A stretch of 8,201 bases of DNA from Prochlorococcus sp. AG-670-O11 (lineage in GTDB: Bacteria; Cyanobacteriota; Cyanobacteriia; PCC-6307; Cyanobiaceae): contig QCTA01000035.1 in NCBI GenBank assembly GCA_003211335.1, positions 1-8,201 of the forward strand. The letters are read 5' to 3'. Below are positions 1 to 5,892 of this stretch, piece after piece. The notes beneath the pieces were generated by a model that made no database searches, was not told the DNA's origin, and was given only the letters and a program-made list of their open reading frames with translations. Numbering within the stretch: position 1 is the first letter of the stretch; each line of letters opens with the position of its first letter. The translations under genes and the position numbers were made by a program.

Positions 1-38
1 AATCTAATTAATTAATATTTTTTTTATAAAGAACCTTT

Positions 39-1238
39 ATGACGCCTGAAAGGCTCGGCTTACTATGGGGTATAACTGTTTTTGCAGGGGCATGCGCACG
101 TCTGATCTCTACGATATCTGGATTTCCAAGTGTCGTAATTTTATTACTTTCTGGATTATTCATTGGACGCTCAGGTTTAGGGCTTGTTGAGCCACTTGAC
201 CTTGGACAGGGACTTGAGACTATAGTTGGACTTTTGGTTTGTCTGGTTTTATTTGAAGGCGGGTTAAATTTAAAATTACCTGAAGGAAATATTAGAAATA
301 CTGTTTTAAAAATCTCGTTAATAAGATTATTTATTTCATTATCGGCAGGAATATTTGTAGCTCATTGGTTAGCAGGATTATCATGGCCAGTGGCTGGAGT
401 ATATAGTGCGATAGTTCTTGCCACTGGACCGACAGTAGTTTCACCCTTAGTAGACCAAATAAAATTAGTTTCTCCACTTTCTGAGGTTCTAAAAGCTGAA
501 GGATTGGTTCTCGAACCTATAGGAGCAGTCCTCGCGTTATTGCTGTTAGAACTAATATTGGGAGATCTACATGGATTTAAGGAGGTTTTTATTGCCCTAA
601 TGCAGAGATTAGGTGGAGGAGTTTTGATAGGTATCAGTTCTGGTTGGTTACTATCGGAAATTTTAAAGAAAATAAAAAACGAAGCATCTTTTGGAATTGA
701 GCTCCAAGTTACATTAGGATTTATTTTTCTTATATATGGAATTTGTGAATACATTTTACCTGAATCAGGTTTGCCTGCCTCTGTTGCTGCAGGATTTATT
801 GTAGGCAAAAGAGAAATTATTGATAAACAAAGATTAGATAATTTGATTGGGGAATTAGCTCAACTAGCTATAACAGTCCTATTCCCTCTTCTGGCATCAG
901 ATGTCTCTTGGGGAGAATTAAGTCCACTAGGTTGGGGGGGCATTATCTGCGTATTAATGTTGATGATAATTGTTCGTCCCATTTCCATATCAATGGCAAC
1001 TATGGGAAGAGAATTAGATGTAAAACAAAGGGTGTTTTTAGCTTGGCTAGCTCCAAGAGGGATAGTTACTGCCGCTGTCGCATCTCTTTTTTCAATAAGA
1101 CTTGAGCAGGCAGGCGTACTTGGCGCGGGTCGTCTCCAAGGATTGGTATTTCTTACGATATTGATGACAGTTGGGATTCAAGGACTTACGGCTAAACCTC
1201 TAGCGAATTTTCTTAATTTAATTGAAAAGGAAATATAG
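39..1238 (+). CDS. CPA1-family Na+/H+ antiporter (cation:proton antiporter)
   Basis: This is an inner-membrane (possibly thylakoid) protein that should exchange Na+ (or K+) for H+. It is about 399 residues long and almost entirely hydrophobic, with roughly 11-13 predicted membrane segments. Family signatures are FEGGLNL (residues 72-78), ATGPTVV (128-134), EGLVLEPIGA (154-163) and the late-helix motif LAPRGIV (337-343) with its conserved Arg340. It most resembles the archaeal/cyanobacterial NhaP/NhaS2-like branch of CPA1, whose members usually read ID-P where this protein reads LE-P, so Glu159 replaces the expected ion-binding Asp. The long cytosolic C-terminal tail seen in many relatives is missing; the protein stops soon after the last helix. 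The ATG follows an AT-rich leader with no Shine-Dalgarno sequence. The stop codon directly abuts the gltX stop on the other strand. The family call is firm; the ion transported is inferred. Confidence 0.9.
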   Translation: MTPERLGLLWGITVFAGACARLISTISGFPSVVILLLSGLFIGRSGLGLVEPLDLGQGLETIVGLLVCLVLFEGGLNLKLPEGNIRNTVLKISLIRLFISLSAGIFVAHWLAGLSWPVAGVYSAIVLATGPTVVSPLVDQIKLVSPLSEVLKAEGLVLEPIGAVLALLLLELILGDLHGFKEVFIALMQRLGGGVLIGISSGWLLSEILKKIKNEASFGIELQVTLGFIFLIYGICEYILPESGLPASVAAGFIVGKREIIDKQRLDNLIGELAQLAITVLFPLLASDVSWGELSPLGWGGIICVLMLMIIVRPISISMATMGRELDVKQRVFLAWLAPRGIVTAAVASLFSIRLEQAGVLGAGRLQGLVFLTILMTVGIQGLTAKPLANFLNLIEKEI

Positions 1239-2675
1239 TTAAATAAAACATCTTTCAATTAGAGGGATATCAATTTTGTTTTCAGAGAATAATTCCCAAC
1301 TTTGAATTAAATCTGGTCCACTAAGACAACCAAAAAAAGCTACTCTTAACGATTTCATTAAAACCCCTTTTTTGATGGTGTGGATAACGCTAATTTTGTT
1401 GATTATTTCTCGAGCGTTAGCGTTAGTAACCTTTGTTATATTTTCTTCCTTTAAATAAGTAAGAACATACCTTAGAGATTCTTTTGCCTCTTTATTATTA
1501 TTCAGGAATTCTTCCCCCTCTTTTTTCATTTGAGACAAGGTAAAAAAGGGTTTCGATTGATCAATTGCATCCTTTAATAAAGTCATTGAGTCTTGAATTA
1601 AATTTATTAATTTCAACTCCCATTCTGTGGAAGGAGATTTCCAACCCATTTCATTCCAGTAACTCTTAATAAATTTACTTAATTGTTTCAATTCCATTTT
1701 CTTGATGTACTGAGAATTAATCCAATTAAGTTTTTCCCAATTAAATTTGGCACCAGCTTTATTTACATCTGACAAATTAAAAACTTTAGATATCTCTGAT
1801 AAGGAAAGAATTTCACTATTAGGAGATTTTATTGACCATCCTAAAAATGCCATATAATTTGCTAAAGCCTCAGGCAAGTATCCCATTTCTTTAAAATCAT
1901 CGATGGAAGTTACAGAATCACGTTTAGAAAGCTTTTTACCTTCGCTATTTAAAATAAGAGGAGTATGAGAAAAAATTGGTAATTTAAAATTTAAAGCTCT
2001 ATAAATTAATATTTGTTTTGCAGTATTTGATATATGATCTTCACCTCTTACAACATGAGTAATATTCATAAAGTTGTCATCAACTACAACAGCAAGATTA
2101 TATAAAGGAGCTCCTATTTCATCCCCCATAGCTCTTCTTGATAGAACTAAATCTCCACCAAGATCCTTACCTTGCCATTTAATTTCACCTCTAATCTGAT
2201 CTTCCCATTTGATTTCTGTTTCCTCGTCAATTTTGAACCTTATTACCGAAGATCTTCCTTGAGATATAAATTCTTTAATCTCTTTACTCGTAAGATTTCT
2301 ATGTCTATTATCATGCTTGGGTGGTAAACCATTTGCTTTTTGTTTTTCTCTAAGGTCAAGAATCTCACTTTCTGAAGTGAAACATCTATATGCAGCTCCA
2401 ATTTCTAAAAGTTTTTTAATATGATTTTTATGAATAGATACTCGTTTACTTTGTCTAATAGGGTCTTCATCCCAATTAATTCCTAGCCAATTTAATCCAT
2501 CTAAAATATTCGTTGTATATTCAGATTTAGATCGGACAATATCGGTATCTTCAATTCGAATAAGAAATTTACCATTGGTTTTTTTTGCATATAACCAATT
2601 AAATAGCGCTGTTCTTGCCGTACCTATGTGTAATAAACCAGTTGGACTTGGTGCTAACCTTAAACGTTTTTCCAA
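1239..2675 (-). CDS. gltX: Glutamyl-tRNA synthetase, TTG start
   Basis: This class I aminoacyl-tRNA synthetase attaches glutamate to tRNA-Glu. In cyanobacteria the enzyme is generally non-discriminating (it also makes Glu-tRNA-Gln for the amidotransferase), and its product also feeds HemA for chlorophyll and haem synthesis. Visible motifs are APSPTG at residues 8-13, HIGT at 16-19 (the HIGH motif), RIEDTD at 40-45, the LVLSR and YNLAVVVDD blocks (176-200), HVVRGEDH at 207-214 and KLSKR at 248-252 (the KMSKS motif). The length, 478 residues, is normal. The zinc-knuckle cysteines of E. coli GluRS are absent (only Cys98 remains), as expected for the zinc-free cyanobacterial type. The start must be TTG: an in-frame TAA lies two codons upstream, and the conserved RLAPSPTG begins at residue 6. 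Only 17 bases separate it from the tRNA-Asp gene upstream, so the two are probably co-transcribed. Confidence 0.97.
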   Translation of the reverse strand: MEKRLRLAPSPTGLLHIGTARTALFNWLYAKKTNGKFLIRIEDTDIVRSKSEYTTNILDGLNWLGINWDEDPIRQSKRVSIHKNHIKKLLEIGAAYRCFTSESEILDLREKQKANGLPPKHDNRHRNLTSKEIKEFISQGRSSVIRFKIDEETEIKWEDQIRGEIKWQGKDLGGDLVLSRRAMGDEIGAPLYNLAVVVDDNFMNITHVVRGEDHISNTAKQILIYRALNFKLPIFSHTPLILNSEGKKLSKRDSVTSIDDFKEMGYLPEALANYMAFLGWSIKSPNSEILSLSEISKVFNLSDVNKAGAKFNWEKLNWINSQYIKKMELKQLSKFIKSYWNEMGWKSPSTEWELKLINLIQDSMTLLKDAIDQSKPFFTLSQMKKEGEEFLNNNKEAKESLRYVLTYLKEENITKVTNANAREIINKISVIHTIKKGVLMKSLRVAFFGCLSGPDLIQSWELFSENKIDIPLIERCFI

Positions 2676-2692
2676 TTTGCTTTAGAAAAGAA

Positions 2693-2766
2693 CGGGACCG
2701 ACGGGATTCGAACCCGCAACTTCCGCCGTGACAGGGCGGTGCTCTAACCAGTTGAACTACGGTCCC
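2693..2766 (-). tRNA. tRNA-Asp (anticodon GTC)
   Basis: The minus strand folds into a full cloverleaf. The acceptor stem GGGACCG/CGGTCCC is followed by discriminator G, as expected for tRNA-Asp. The D arm is GTTC/GAGC, and the anticodon stem CCGCC/GGCGG closes the loop CTGTCAC with anticodon GTC. The T stem GCGGG/CCCGT (one G-T pair) closes a TTCGAAT loop. The 3' CCA is not encoded (GTT follows the discriminator). The gene lies between PSHCP (123 bases upstream) and gltX (17 bases downstream), all on the same strand, so maturation of this tRNA would create the 5' end of a gltX mRNA with a very short leader. Confidence 0.98.
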
Positions 2767-2783
2767 AAAATTTTGTTCTAATT

Positions 2784-2812
2784 TAAATAGAGAACTGAAT
2801 TTAAAGTATCAA
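2784..2812 (-). promoter_or_regulatory. Possible promoter for tRNA-Asp and gltX
   Basis: On the minus strand TTGATA (2807-2812, five of six matches to the -35 consensus) is followed after exactly 17 bases by TATTTA (2784-2789, a weak -10). Transcription would start about ten bases before the mature tRNA-Asp 5' end at 2766, a sensible leader for RNase P processing. The weak -10 in very AT-rich DNA makes this a candidate only; read-through from PSHCP is the alternative. Confidence 0.35.
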
Positions 2813-2820
2813 ACAATAAT

Positions 2821-2834
2821 ACATTAATTAATGT
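2821..2834. repeat. 14-bp perfect palindrome ACATTAATTAATGT
   Basis: This is a perfectly self-complementary 14-base sequence. It lies 8 bases upstream (minus-strand sense) of the candidate -35 box for tRNA-Asp and gltX. It could be an operator, but it is made mostly of TTAA-type sequence that is common here, so chance is a fair explanation. Beside it is a run of ten A (2841-2850; T on the transcribed strand), which is the only terminator-like element after PSHCP and has no stable stem. The rest of the 123-base PSHCP-tRNA-Asp gap shows nothing else. Confidence 0.3.
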
Positions 2835-2889
2835 TGTTGTAAAAAAAAAATTCAAAAATTTTAGGATTCAAAGAAACTAAGTTATTCCT

Positions 2890-3078
2890 TTAGGGCCTAA
2901 AGCCTGCGGGTTCAATTAATCGAACTTGATTTCCTCGAGCTGTAAATTCTCTGCCTTGATCGCTTTGAACAACAACTCTCCCTCCAGATTTTACTCTGAT
3001 GACTCTTGCACGAACCCATCCTAGAGCAGCTGATTCGAGGACTTTAACCACATCCCCAGGTTGAAGATCTAACTCCAT
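2890..3078 (-). CDS. PSHCP: Prochlorococcus/Synechococcus hyperconserved protein (PSHCP), Tudor/SH3-like
   Basis: I recognise this 62-residue protein as the one reported to be almost invariant across Prochlorococcus and marine Synechococcus. Published structural work describes a Tudor/SH3-like barrel that binds RNA, including tRNA; its cellular role is not settled. The sequence fits a small beta-barrel: alternating beta-type stretches VVKVLES (10-16), VRARVIRV (22-29), RVVVQS (34-39) and NQVRLIEP (50-57), with Gly turns and many Arg/Lys. There is no signal peptide or membrane segment. The ATG at 3078 has no Shine-Dalgarno sequence; 40 bases separate it from the tRNA-Trp 3' end. My hand count gives 86 G+C in 189 bases (about 45%), far above neighbouring genes. 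It lies between tRNA-Trp and tRNA-Asp on the same strand and may share their transcript. Identity is confident; function is from the literature, not from this sequence. Confidence 0.93.
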   Translation of the reverse strand: MELDLQPGDVVKVLESAALGWVRARVIRVKSGGRVVVQSDQGREFTARGNQVRLIEPAGFRP

Positions 3079-3118
3079 CTAAATGAAAAAAAAATGATTT
3101 ACAAAATGTTGATCCAAA

Positions 3119-3191
3119 CGCGCCGTGGAGGACTTGAACCCCCGACATCAGGTTTTGGAGACCTGCGTTCTACCAACTGAACTAACGGCGC
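3119..3191 (-). tRNA. tRNA-Trp (anticodon CCA)
   Basis: The minus strand gives a complete 73-base cloverleaf. The acceptor stem is GCGCCGT/ACGGCGC with discriminator G, typical of tRNA-Trp. The D arm follows, then the anticodon stem CAGGT/ACCTG around the loop CTCCAAA (anticodon CCA), and a GGGGG/TCCTC-type T arm with loop TTCAAGT. CCA is not encoded at the 3' end. It lies 55 bases after rplS and 40 bases before PSHCP. tRNA-Trp next to translation or secretion genes is common in bacteria; here the downstream partner is PSHCP. Confidence 0.97.
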
Positions 3192-3212
3192 AATAAAAGG
3201 ATTATAAGCGCC
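3187..3212 (-). repeat. Inverted repeat joining tRNA-Trp leader and acceptor strand
   Basis: In minus-strand sense GGCGC (3212-3208) is followed after 16 bases by GCGCC (3191-3187), the first five bases of tRNA-Trp. In a read-through transcript from rplS the leader could pair with the 5' acceptor strand of the tRNA and compete with its folding. The TATAAT box lies in the loop, so a transcript started there would lack the leader arm. The pairing is visible; its use is speculative. Confidence 0.45.
3201..3206 (-). promoter_or_regulatory. Candidate -10 box (TATAAT) for tRNA-Trp
   Basis: A perfect TATAAT on the minus strand lies nine bases upstream of the mature tRNA-Trp 5' end, which would put the transcription start within a few bases of the tRNA. 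No convincing -35 element is seen 16-18 bases further upstream, which is common for Prochlorococcus promoters. If used, the tRNA-Trp/PSHCP unit can be transcribed separately from rplS. Confidence 0.45.
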
Positions 3213-3246
3213 TTTATGACCATTAGGTTGAAATAACTTTACAACC

Positions 3247-3717
3247 TTATCGATCAAAGCGTTGTTTTACGCGAGTAGCTTTTCCTACTCTATCCCTTAG
3301 ATAGAATAGCTTAGCTCTTCTTACTTTACCTCTACGTTCTACTTTTAGAGAGGCTACTTGAGGACTATGTAGCATAAAAACTCTTTCAACCCCAATTCCT
3401 TGAAAAATCCTTCTAACAGTAATGGTCTGATTGAGGCCACCATGTCTTTTCGCAATCACTACTCCCTCATAAGGTTGAACCCTTTCTTTGTTACCTTCTG
3501 TAATTTTTACTCCAACCTTAACAGTATCTCCAACATATATTTCGGGTATCTGTTTTTTTAATTGATCCCTTTCAAATTCTTTTATTAAATTTGATGAATT
3601 TAAATGTGTGTTTGTTTGGGGATTTAGTTCTTTACCTTGATTCTCAACAGTTAATTCTGTAGCTTTGTCAGTTTCATTAATGGTTGCTGACTTAGTTTCT
3701 TGTTTCTCTTTTGTCAT
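3247..3717 (-). CDS. rplS: Large-subunit ribosomal protein L19 with N-terminal extension
   Basis: L19 binds 23S rRNA at the 30S-50S interface. The conserved core runs from about residue 42 to 156: [13 protein letters not shown] (60-72), [13 protein letters not shown] (79-91), [17 protein letters not shown] (98-114), [10 protein letters not shown] (117-126) and the basic C-terminus [14 protein letters not shown] onward. Typical bacterial L19 is about 115-120 residues; this one is 156 because of a polar, Thr/Asn/Glu/Lys-rich, low-complexity tail of about 41 residues. The extension seems real: between the ATG at 3717 and the core I find no ATG, GTG or TTG in frame near residue 41 that would give a standard-length protein. 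Upstream, a weak TGAG lies about seven bases before the ATG. It follows the PepSY-like gene by 32 bases, and tRNA-Trp, PSHCP, tRNA-Asp and gltX follow on the same strand. Confidence 0.96.
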   Translation of the reverse strand: MTKEKQETKSATINETDKATELTVENQGKELNPQTNTHLNSSNLIKEFERDQLKKQIPEIYVGDTVKVGVKITEGNKERVQPYEGVVIAKRHGGLNQTITVRRIFQGIGVERVFMLHSPQVASLKVERRGKVRRAKLFYLRDRVGKATRVKQRFDR

Positions 3718-3749
3718 TTTATGCTCAGTAATTCTACAAGACTACTATT

Positions 3750-4058
3750 TTAACCTTTCGACTCGCCTTTGGTAACCTTTTTAGGAAATGAAATTTTTTT
3801 TGAAAACATTTGAAACCCAGTTATTAGCATCCAAATAAGTCCTAATGAATTCAAGATTACATATATAAGCTCTCCATTATCTCCAAGCCACTCTCCTTCG
3901 TGTAGAGACATTAACCAGTGAACTTCATCTCTTGAATATCCAAATATATCTTTCGAAATTCTATACAATGTGCCTGTTAAAGCTGAAATGAATAATGGGA
4001 GGAAAACCCAAGGTGCCAATGATTTATGAAATTGCCTAGAATTAGTAATAAATTTCAT
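3750..4058 (-). CDS. Small PepSY-associated-TM-like membrane protein
   Basis: This is a 102-residue protein with two hydrophobic helices, about residues 15-35 and 63-83, and a basic C-terminal tail. The pattern resembles the two-helix PepSY-associated family: an N-terminal basic stretch with His11-Lys12 before helix 1, the helix-1 end LTGTLYRISKDIFG (27-40), then WLMSLHEGEWLG (48-59), and a second helix ending in ITGFQMF. The invariant-looking histidines (His11, His47, His53) at membrane edges could bind metal or haem, as proposed for related proteins, but nothing here proves it. It is the first gene of the minus-strand block and lies 32 bases before rplS, so it may be co-transcribed with rplS without sharing its function. 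The family assignment is moderate; the function is unknown. Confidence 0.75.
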   Translation of the reverse strand: MKFITNSRQFHKSLAPWVFLPLFISALTGTLYRISKDIFGYSRDEVHWLMSLHEGEWLGDNGELIYVILNSLGLIWMLITGFQMFSKKISFPKKVTKGESKG

Positions 4059-4132
4059 TTTCTGTTTTTCTTCCTGTTAGATTTAAAATAGTCATTCTAA
4101 TTATGGCTATTTTGATGATATTTACTTAATAC

Positions 4133-4138
4133 TATTAT
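4133..4138 (+). promoter_or_regulatory. Candidate -10 box (TATTAT) for map
   Basis: The 88-base gap between the divergent PepSY-like gene and map holds TATTAT, five of six matches to consensus, ending eight bases before the map ATG at 4147. A start about seven bases downstream would give a leaderless or nearly leaderless mRNA, in line with the missing ribosome-binding site. A possible -35, TTGATG (4112-4117), is only 15 bases away. On the other strand CATAAT (4100-4105) could serve the PepSY-like gene. Confidence 0.35.
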
Positions 4139-4146
4139 TTATTCCA

Positions 4147-4986
4147 ATGAAACACTTTGCGGATCTTTTATTAAATAAGAATAATTCTAAATCTAATGAT
4201 CAAGTTCCTTTTATCCAAAGAAGAAGAGGTATCGAAATAAAGTCTTCAAGGGAAATAAATTTGATGAAGAAATCGAGCAGAATTGTTGGGACAGTTTTGA
4301 GGGAAATAAATGATCTTATAAGACCAGGTATGAGTACAAAAGATTTGGATGATTTTGCAGAAAAGAGGATAAGAGAAATGGGTGCTGTGCCAAGTTTTAA
4401 GGGTTATCATGGTTTCCCATCAAGTATTTGTTCAAGCATTAATAATGAAGTTGTGCATGGTATTCCGAACAAAAATAAAATAATTAAGGATGGAGATCTT
4501 GTAAAAATTGATACTGGGGCTTATCTAGATGGCTTTCACGGAGATAGTTGCATCTCTATTTGTGTAGGTAAAGTGAGTGAGCAAGCCCAAAAACTTAGTG
4601 ATGTAGCATTTCAGGCATTATTCGCTGGACTTTCAAAAATTAAATCAGGTAACACTCTGCTTGATATTGCTGGTGCAATTGAAGATGTTGTTAAAGCCAA
4701 TGGATTTAGTGTTGTTGAGGACTATACTGGTCATGGCGTAGGTAGAAACCTACATGAAGAACCATCAGTTTTTAATTTTCGAACTAACGAATTACCAAAT
4801 GTTGTTCTTCGCGAAGGTATGACATTAGCTGTAGAACCTATTGTTAATCAAGGCACAAAGTTTTGTAAAACTTTAAATGACAAATGGACAGTAATAACAA
4901 AAGATGGAAATTTATCAGCACAATGGGAGCATACAATCGTTGTAATGAAGGACGGTATAGAAATTTTGACAGACAGAGATTTTTAG
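4147..4986 (+). CDS. map: Methionine aminopeptidase, type I
   Basis: This cytosolic metalloprotease removes the initiator methionine from new proteins whose second residue is small. All metal ligands of the pita-bread fold are present: Asp122 and Asp133 in [14 protein letters not shown], His196 in GHGVGR, Glu230 in AVEP and Glu261 in QWEHT. The substrate-pocket histidines His104 (VVHGIP) and His203 (LHEEP) are also present. The protein has 279 residues against about 264 in E. coli; the extra part is a poorly conserved N-terminal stretch of about 28 residues before the core begins at [10 protein letters not shown]. There is no zinc-finger or SH3-binding N-terminal domain. It is transcribed divergently from the PepSY-like gene. 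Its 3' end overlaps the convergent dehydrogenase gene by 4 bases, with the sequence TTAG serving both stops. The enzyme assignment is certain; which paralogue this is cannot be told from one window. Confidence 0.97.
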   Translation: MKHFADLLLNKNNSKSNDQVPFIQRRRGIEIKSSREINLMKKSSRIVGTVLREINDLIRPGMSTKDLDDFAEKRIREMGAVPSFKGYHGFPSSICSSINNEVVHGIPNKNKIIKDGDLVKIDTGAYLDGFHGDSCISICVGKVSEQAQKLSDVAFQALFAGLSKIKSGNTLLDIAGAIEDVVKANGFSVVEDYTGHGVGRNLHEEPSVFNFRTNELPNVVLREGMTLAVEPIVNQGTKFCKTLNDKWTVITKDGNLSAQWEHTIVVMKDGIEILTDRDF

Positions 4987-5699
4987 TTACGAAATTTAGA
5001 TATTTTTAAAAATTCACAATAAAAAAAAATATATAACTCTTTAATTGGAAAAAGAATATAGGAAAGAGGATTAGGACTAACGATAATTAAAAAAATATTT
5101 AAATTAGCAAAATTATAAATATTATTAGATACGAATTCTGGACTCATAATTCCAATAGGGTTTAATTCTGATTTAAAAGGACCCAAGATAATTTTTTTAA
5201 TTATTAATTTTTTCTTTGTATTATTATCTAGAAGATTTTTTTTAAAGGAAACTAATTGACCTATAAGTGATTTACTTATTTCGTAGGAGGGATTTAAGGC
5301 TGGTAATATTTCTGCTTCAGAGGTGTTTATCCAAATTTCCTTTGCAATTGGGGAGTTATTTTTGATAGCAATTGCTTCAAATAAATTAAGAAATTTAAAT
5401 TTGCTTAAAGCATTAATTTCTATTGAATTTTCATAATTTGAATTTTTTTTACTTATATCGTAAATTCCATGGTTCAAAATTAAAATATCAATTTTTTTAA
5501 GGTGCTCCTTTAATAAGGATTCTTTCCCGCAATGCCATTCAATCCATTCATTAGGAGAGTCTCTGTTTATTTCATAATTATTATTATTATGTGTAAATCC
5601 GATAACTTTATATCCTTTTTTACGAAATATTTTTGTTAGTTCTTTCCCTAAAGCTCCTGAAGCGCCGGTAATACCAACAGTTTTTACTTCACTCATCAT
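4983..5699 (-). CDS. Short-chain dehydrogenase/reductase (SDR)
   Basis: This is an NAD(P)-dependent oxidoreductase of the classical SDR fold; the substrate is unknown. The cofactor loop [10 protein letters not shown] is at residues 9-18, the NHG version of the NNAG motif at 76-78, catalytic Ser127 in NTSEAE, and YEISK at 139-143 supplies Tyr139 and Lys143, so the catalytic set is complete. The stretch [10 protein letters not shown] (172-181) sits where the SDR PG motif is expected. At 238 residues it is a normal SDR core. Its last 40 or so residues are strongly hydrophobic and aromatic ([24 protein letters not shown]), which suggests membrane attachment. It resembles the SDR half of cyanobacterial desaturase/SDR fusion proteins, but no desaturase domain is present (weak memory-based link). 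The start may be either of two adjacent ATGs (5699 or 5696). The codons are extremely AT-rich. It converges on map. Confidence 0.85.
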   Translation of the reverse strand: MMSEVKTVGITGASGALGKELTKIFRKKGYKVIGFTHNNNNYEINRDSPNEWIEWHCGKESLLKEHLKKIDILILNHGIYDISKKNSNYENSIEINALSKFKFLNLFEAIAIKNNSPIAKEIWINTSEAEILPALNPSYEISKSLIGQLVSFKKNLLDNNTKKKLIIKKIILGPFKSELNPIGIMSPEFVSNNIYNFANLNIFLIIVSPNPLSYILFPIKELYIFFYCEFLKISKFRN

Positions 5700-5701
5700 A
5701 T

Positions 5702-5740
5702 TAATTGGATTTTGTAAGATACTATTAAATAATCCAATTA
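5702..5740. promoter_or_regulatory. 10-bp inverted repeat upstream of the SDR gene
   Basis: TAATTGGATT (5702-5711) and AATCCAATTA (5731-5740) are perfect inverted copies separated by 19 bases, starting three bases upstream of the SDR start codon. They could be a regulator's operator or fold as a hairpin in the SDR leader, where they would place the start codon at the foot of the stem. The two arms include GG/CC, which is notable in such AT-rich DNA. No clear -10/-35 pair is seen. Confidence 0.5.
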
Positions 5741-5809
5741 CTATAAATTATTTTACCCTTGCAATATGTTTATTAATTTATTTGATTAAAAGTATTAAAT
5801 AAATATTTG

Positions 5810-5815
5810 TATACT
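5810..5815 (+). promoter_or_regulatory. Possible -10 box (TATACT) for the BioD-like/DprA-like unit
   Basis: TATACT matches five of six consensus bases and would start transcription near 5822, giving a leader of about 70 bases that contains the TTTA repeat. A second candidate is TATTAT at 5827-5832. Neither has a well-spaced -35. The rest of the 193-base divergent gap is AT-rich filler such as TTAAT and TTTA runs. Confidence 0.25.
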
Positions 5816-5862
5816 TCTTAAAAGAATATTATCTTTAATTTATTAATTTATTAATTAATTAA

Positions 5863-5892
5863 TTTATTTATTTATTTATTTATTTATTTATT
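5863..5892 (+). repeat. TTTA tetranucleotide tandem repeat (7 copies) touching a start codon
   Basis: Seven perfect copies of TTTA plus TT run right up to the ATG at 5893, preceded by imperfect TTAA/TTTA repeats from about 5841. The repeat occupies the place where a ribosome-binding site would be. It contains no stop codon in any frame, but an in-frame TAA at 5860-5862 just upstream shows that it is not coding. Changes in copy number would alter leader length and structure, not reading frame. Confidence 0.9.

Noticed and set aside
1..38. Promoter or ribosome-binding site before the antiporter gene
   Set aside because: Only 38 bases are visible and they are plain AT-rich sequence with TTAAT repeats; no element stands out.
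362..808. Open frame of 148 codons on the minus strand inside the antiporter gene
   Set aside because: It lies opposite a well-supported membrane protein, has no recognisable motif and a composition expected of the antisense of hydrophobic codons.
908..1105. Open frame of 65 codons on the plus strand inside the antiporter gene in another frame
   Set aside because: It lies fully within a conserved coding region and its product has no domain-like features.
2841..2850. Run of ten A (T on the transcribed strand) after PSHCP as a rho-independent terminator
   Set aside because: No GC-containing stem precedes it; simple A/T runs are common in this DNA.
4059..4080. AGGA in the leader of the PepSY-like gene as a Shine-Dalgarno site
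   Set aside because: It lies about 13 bases from the ATG, which is too far for a typical site.
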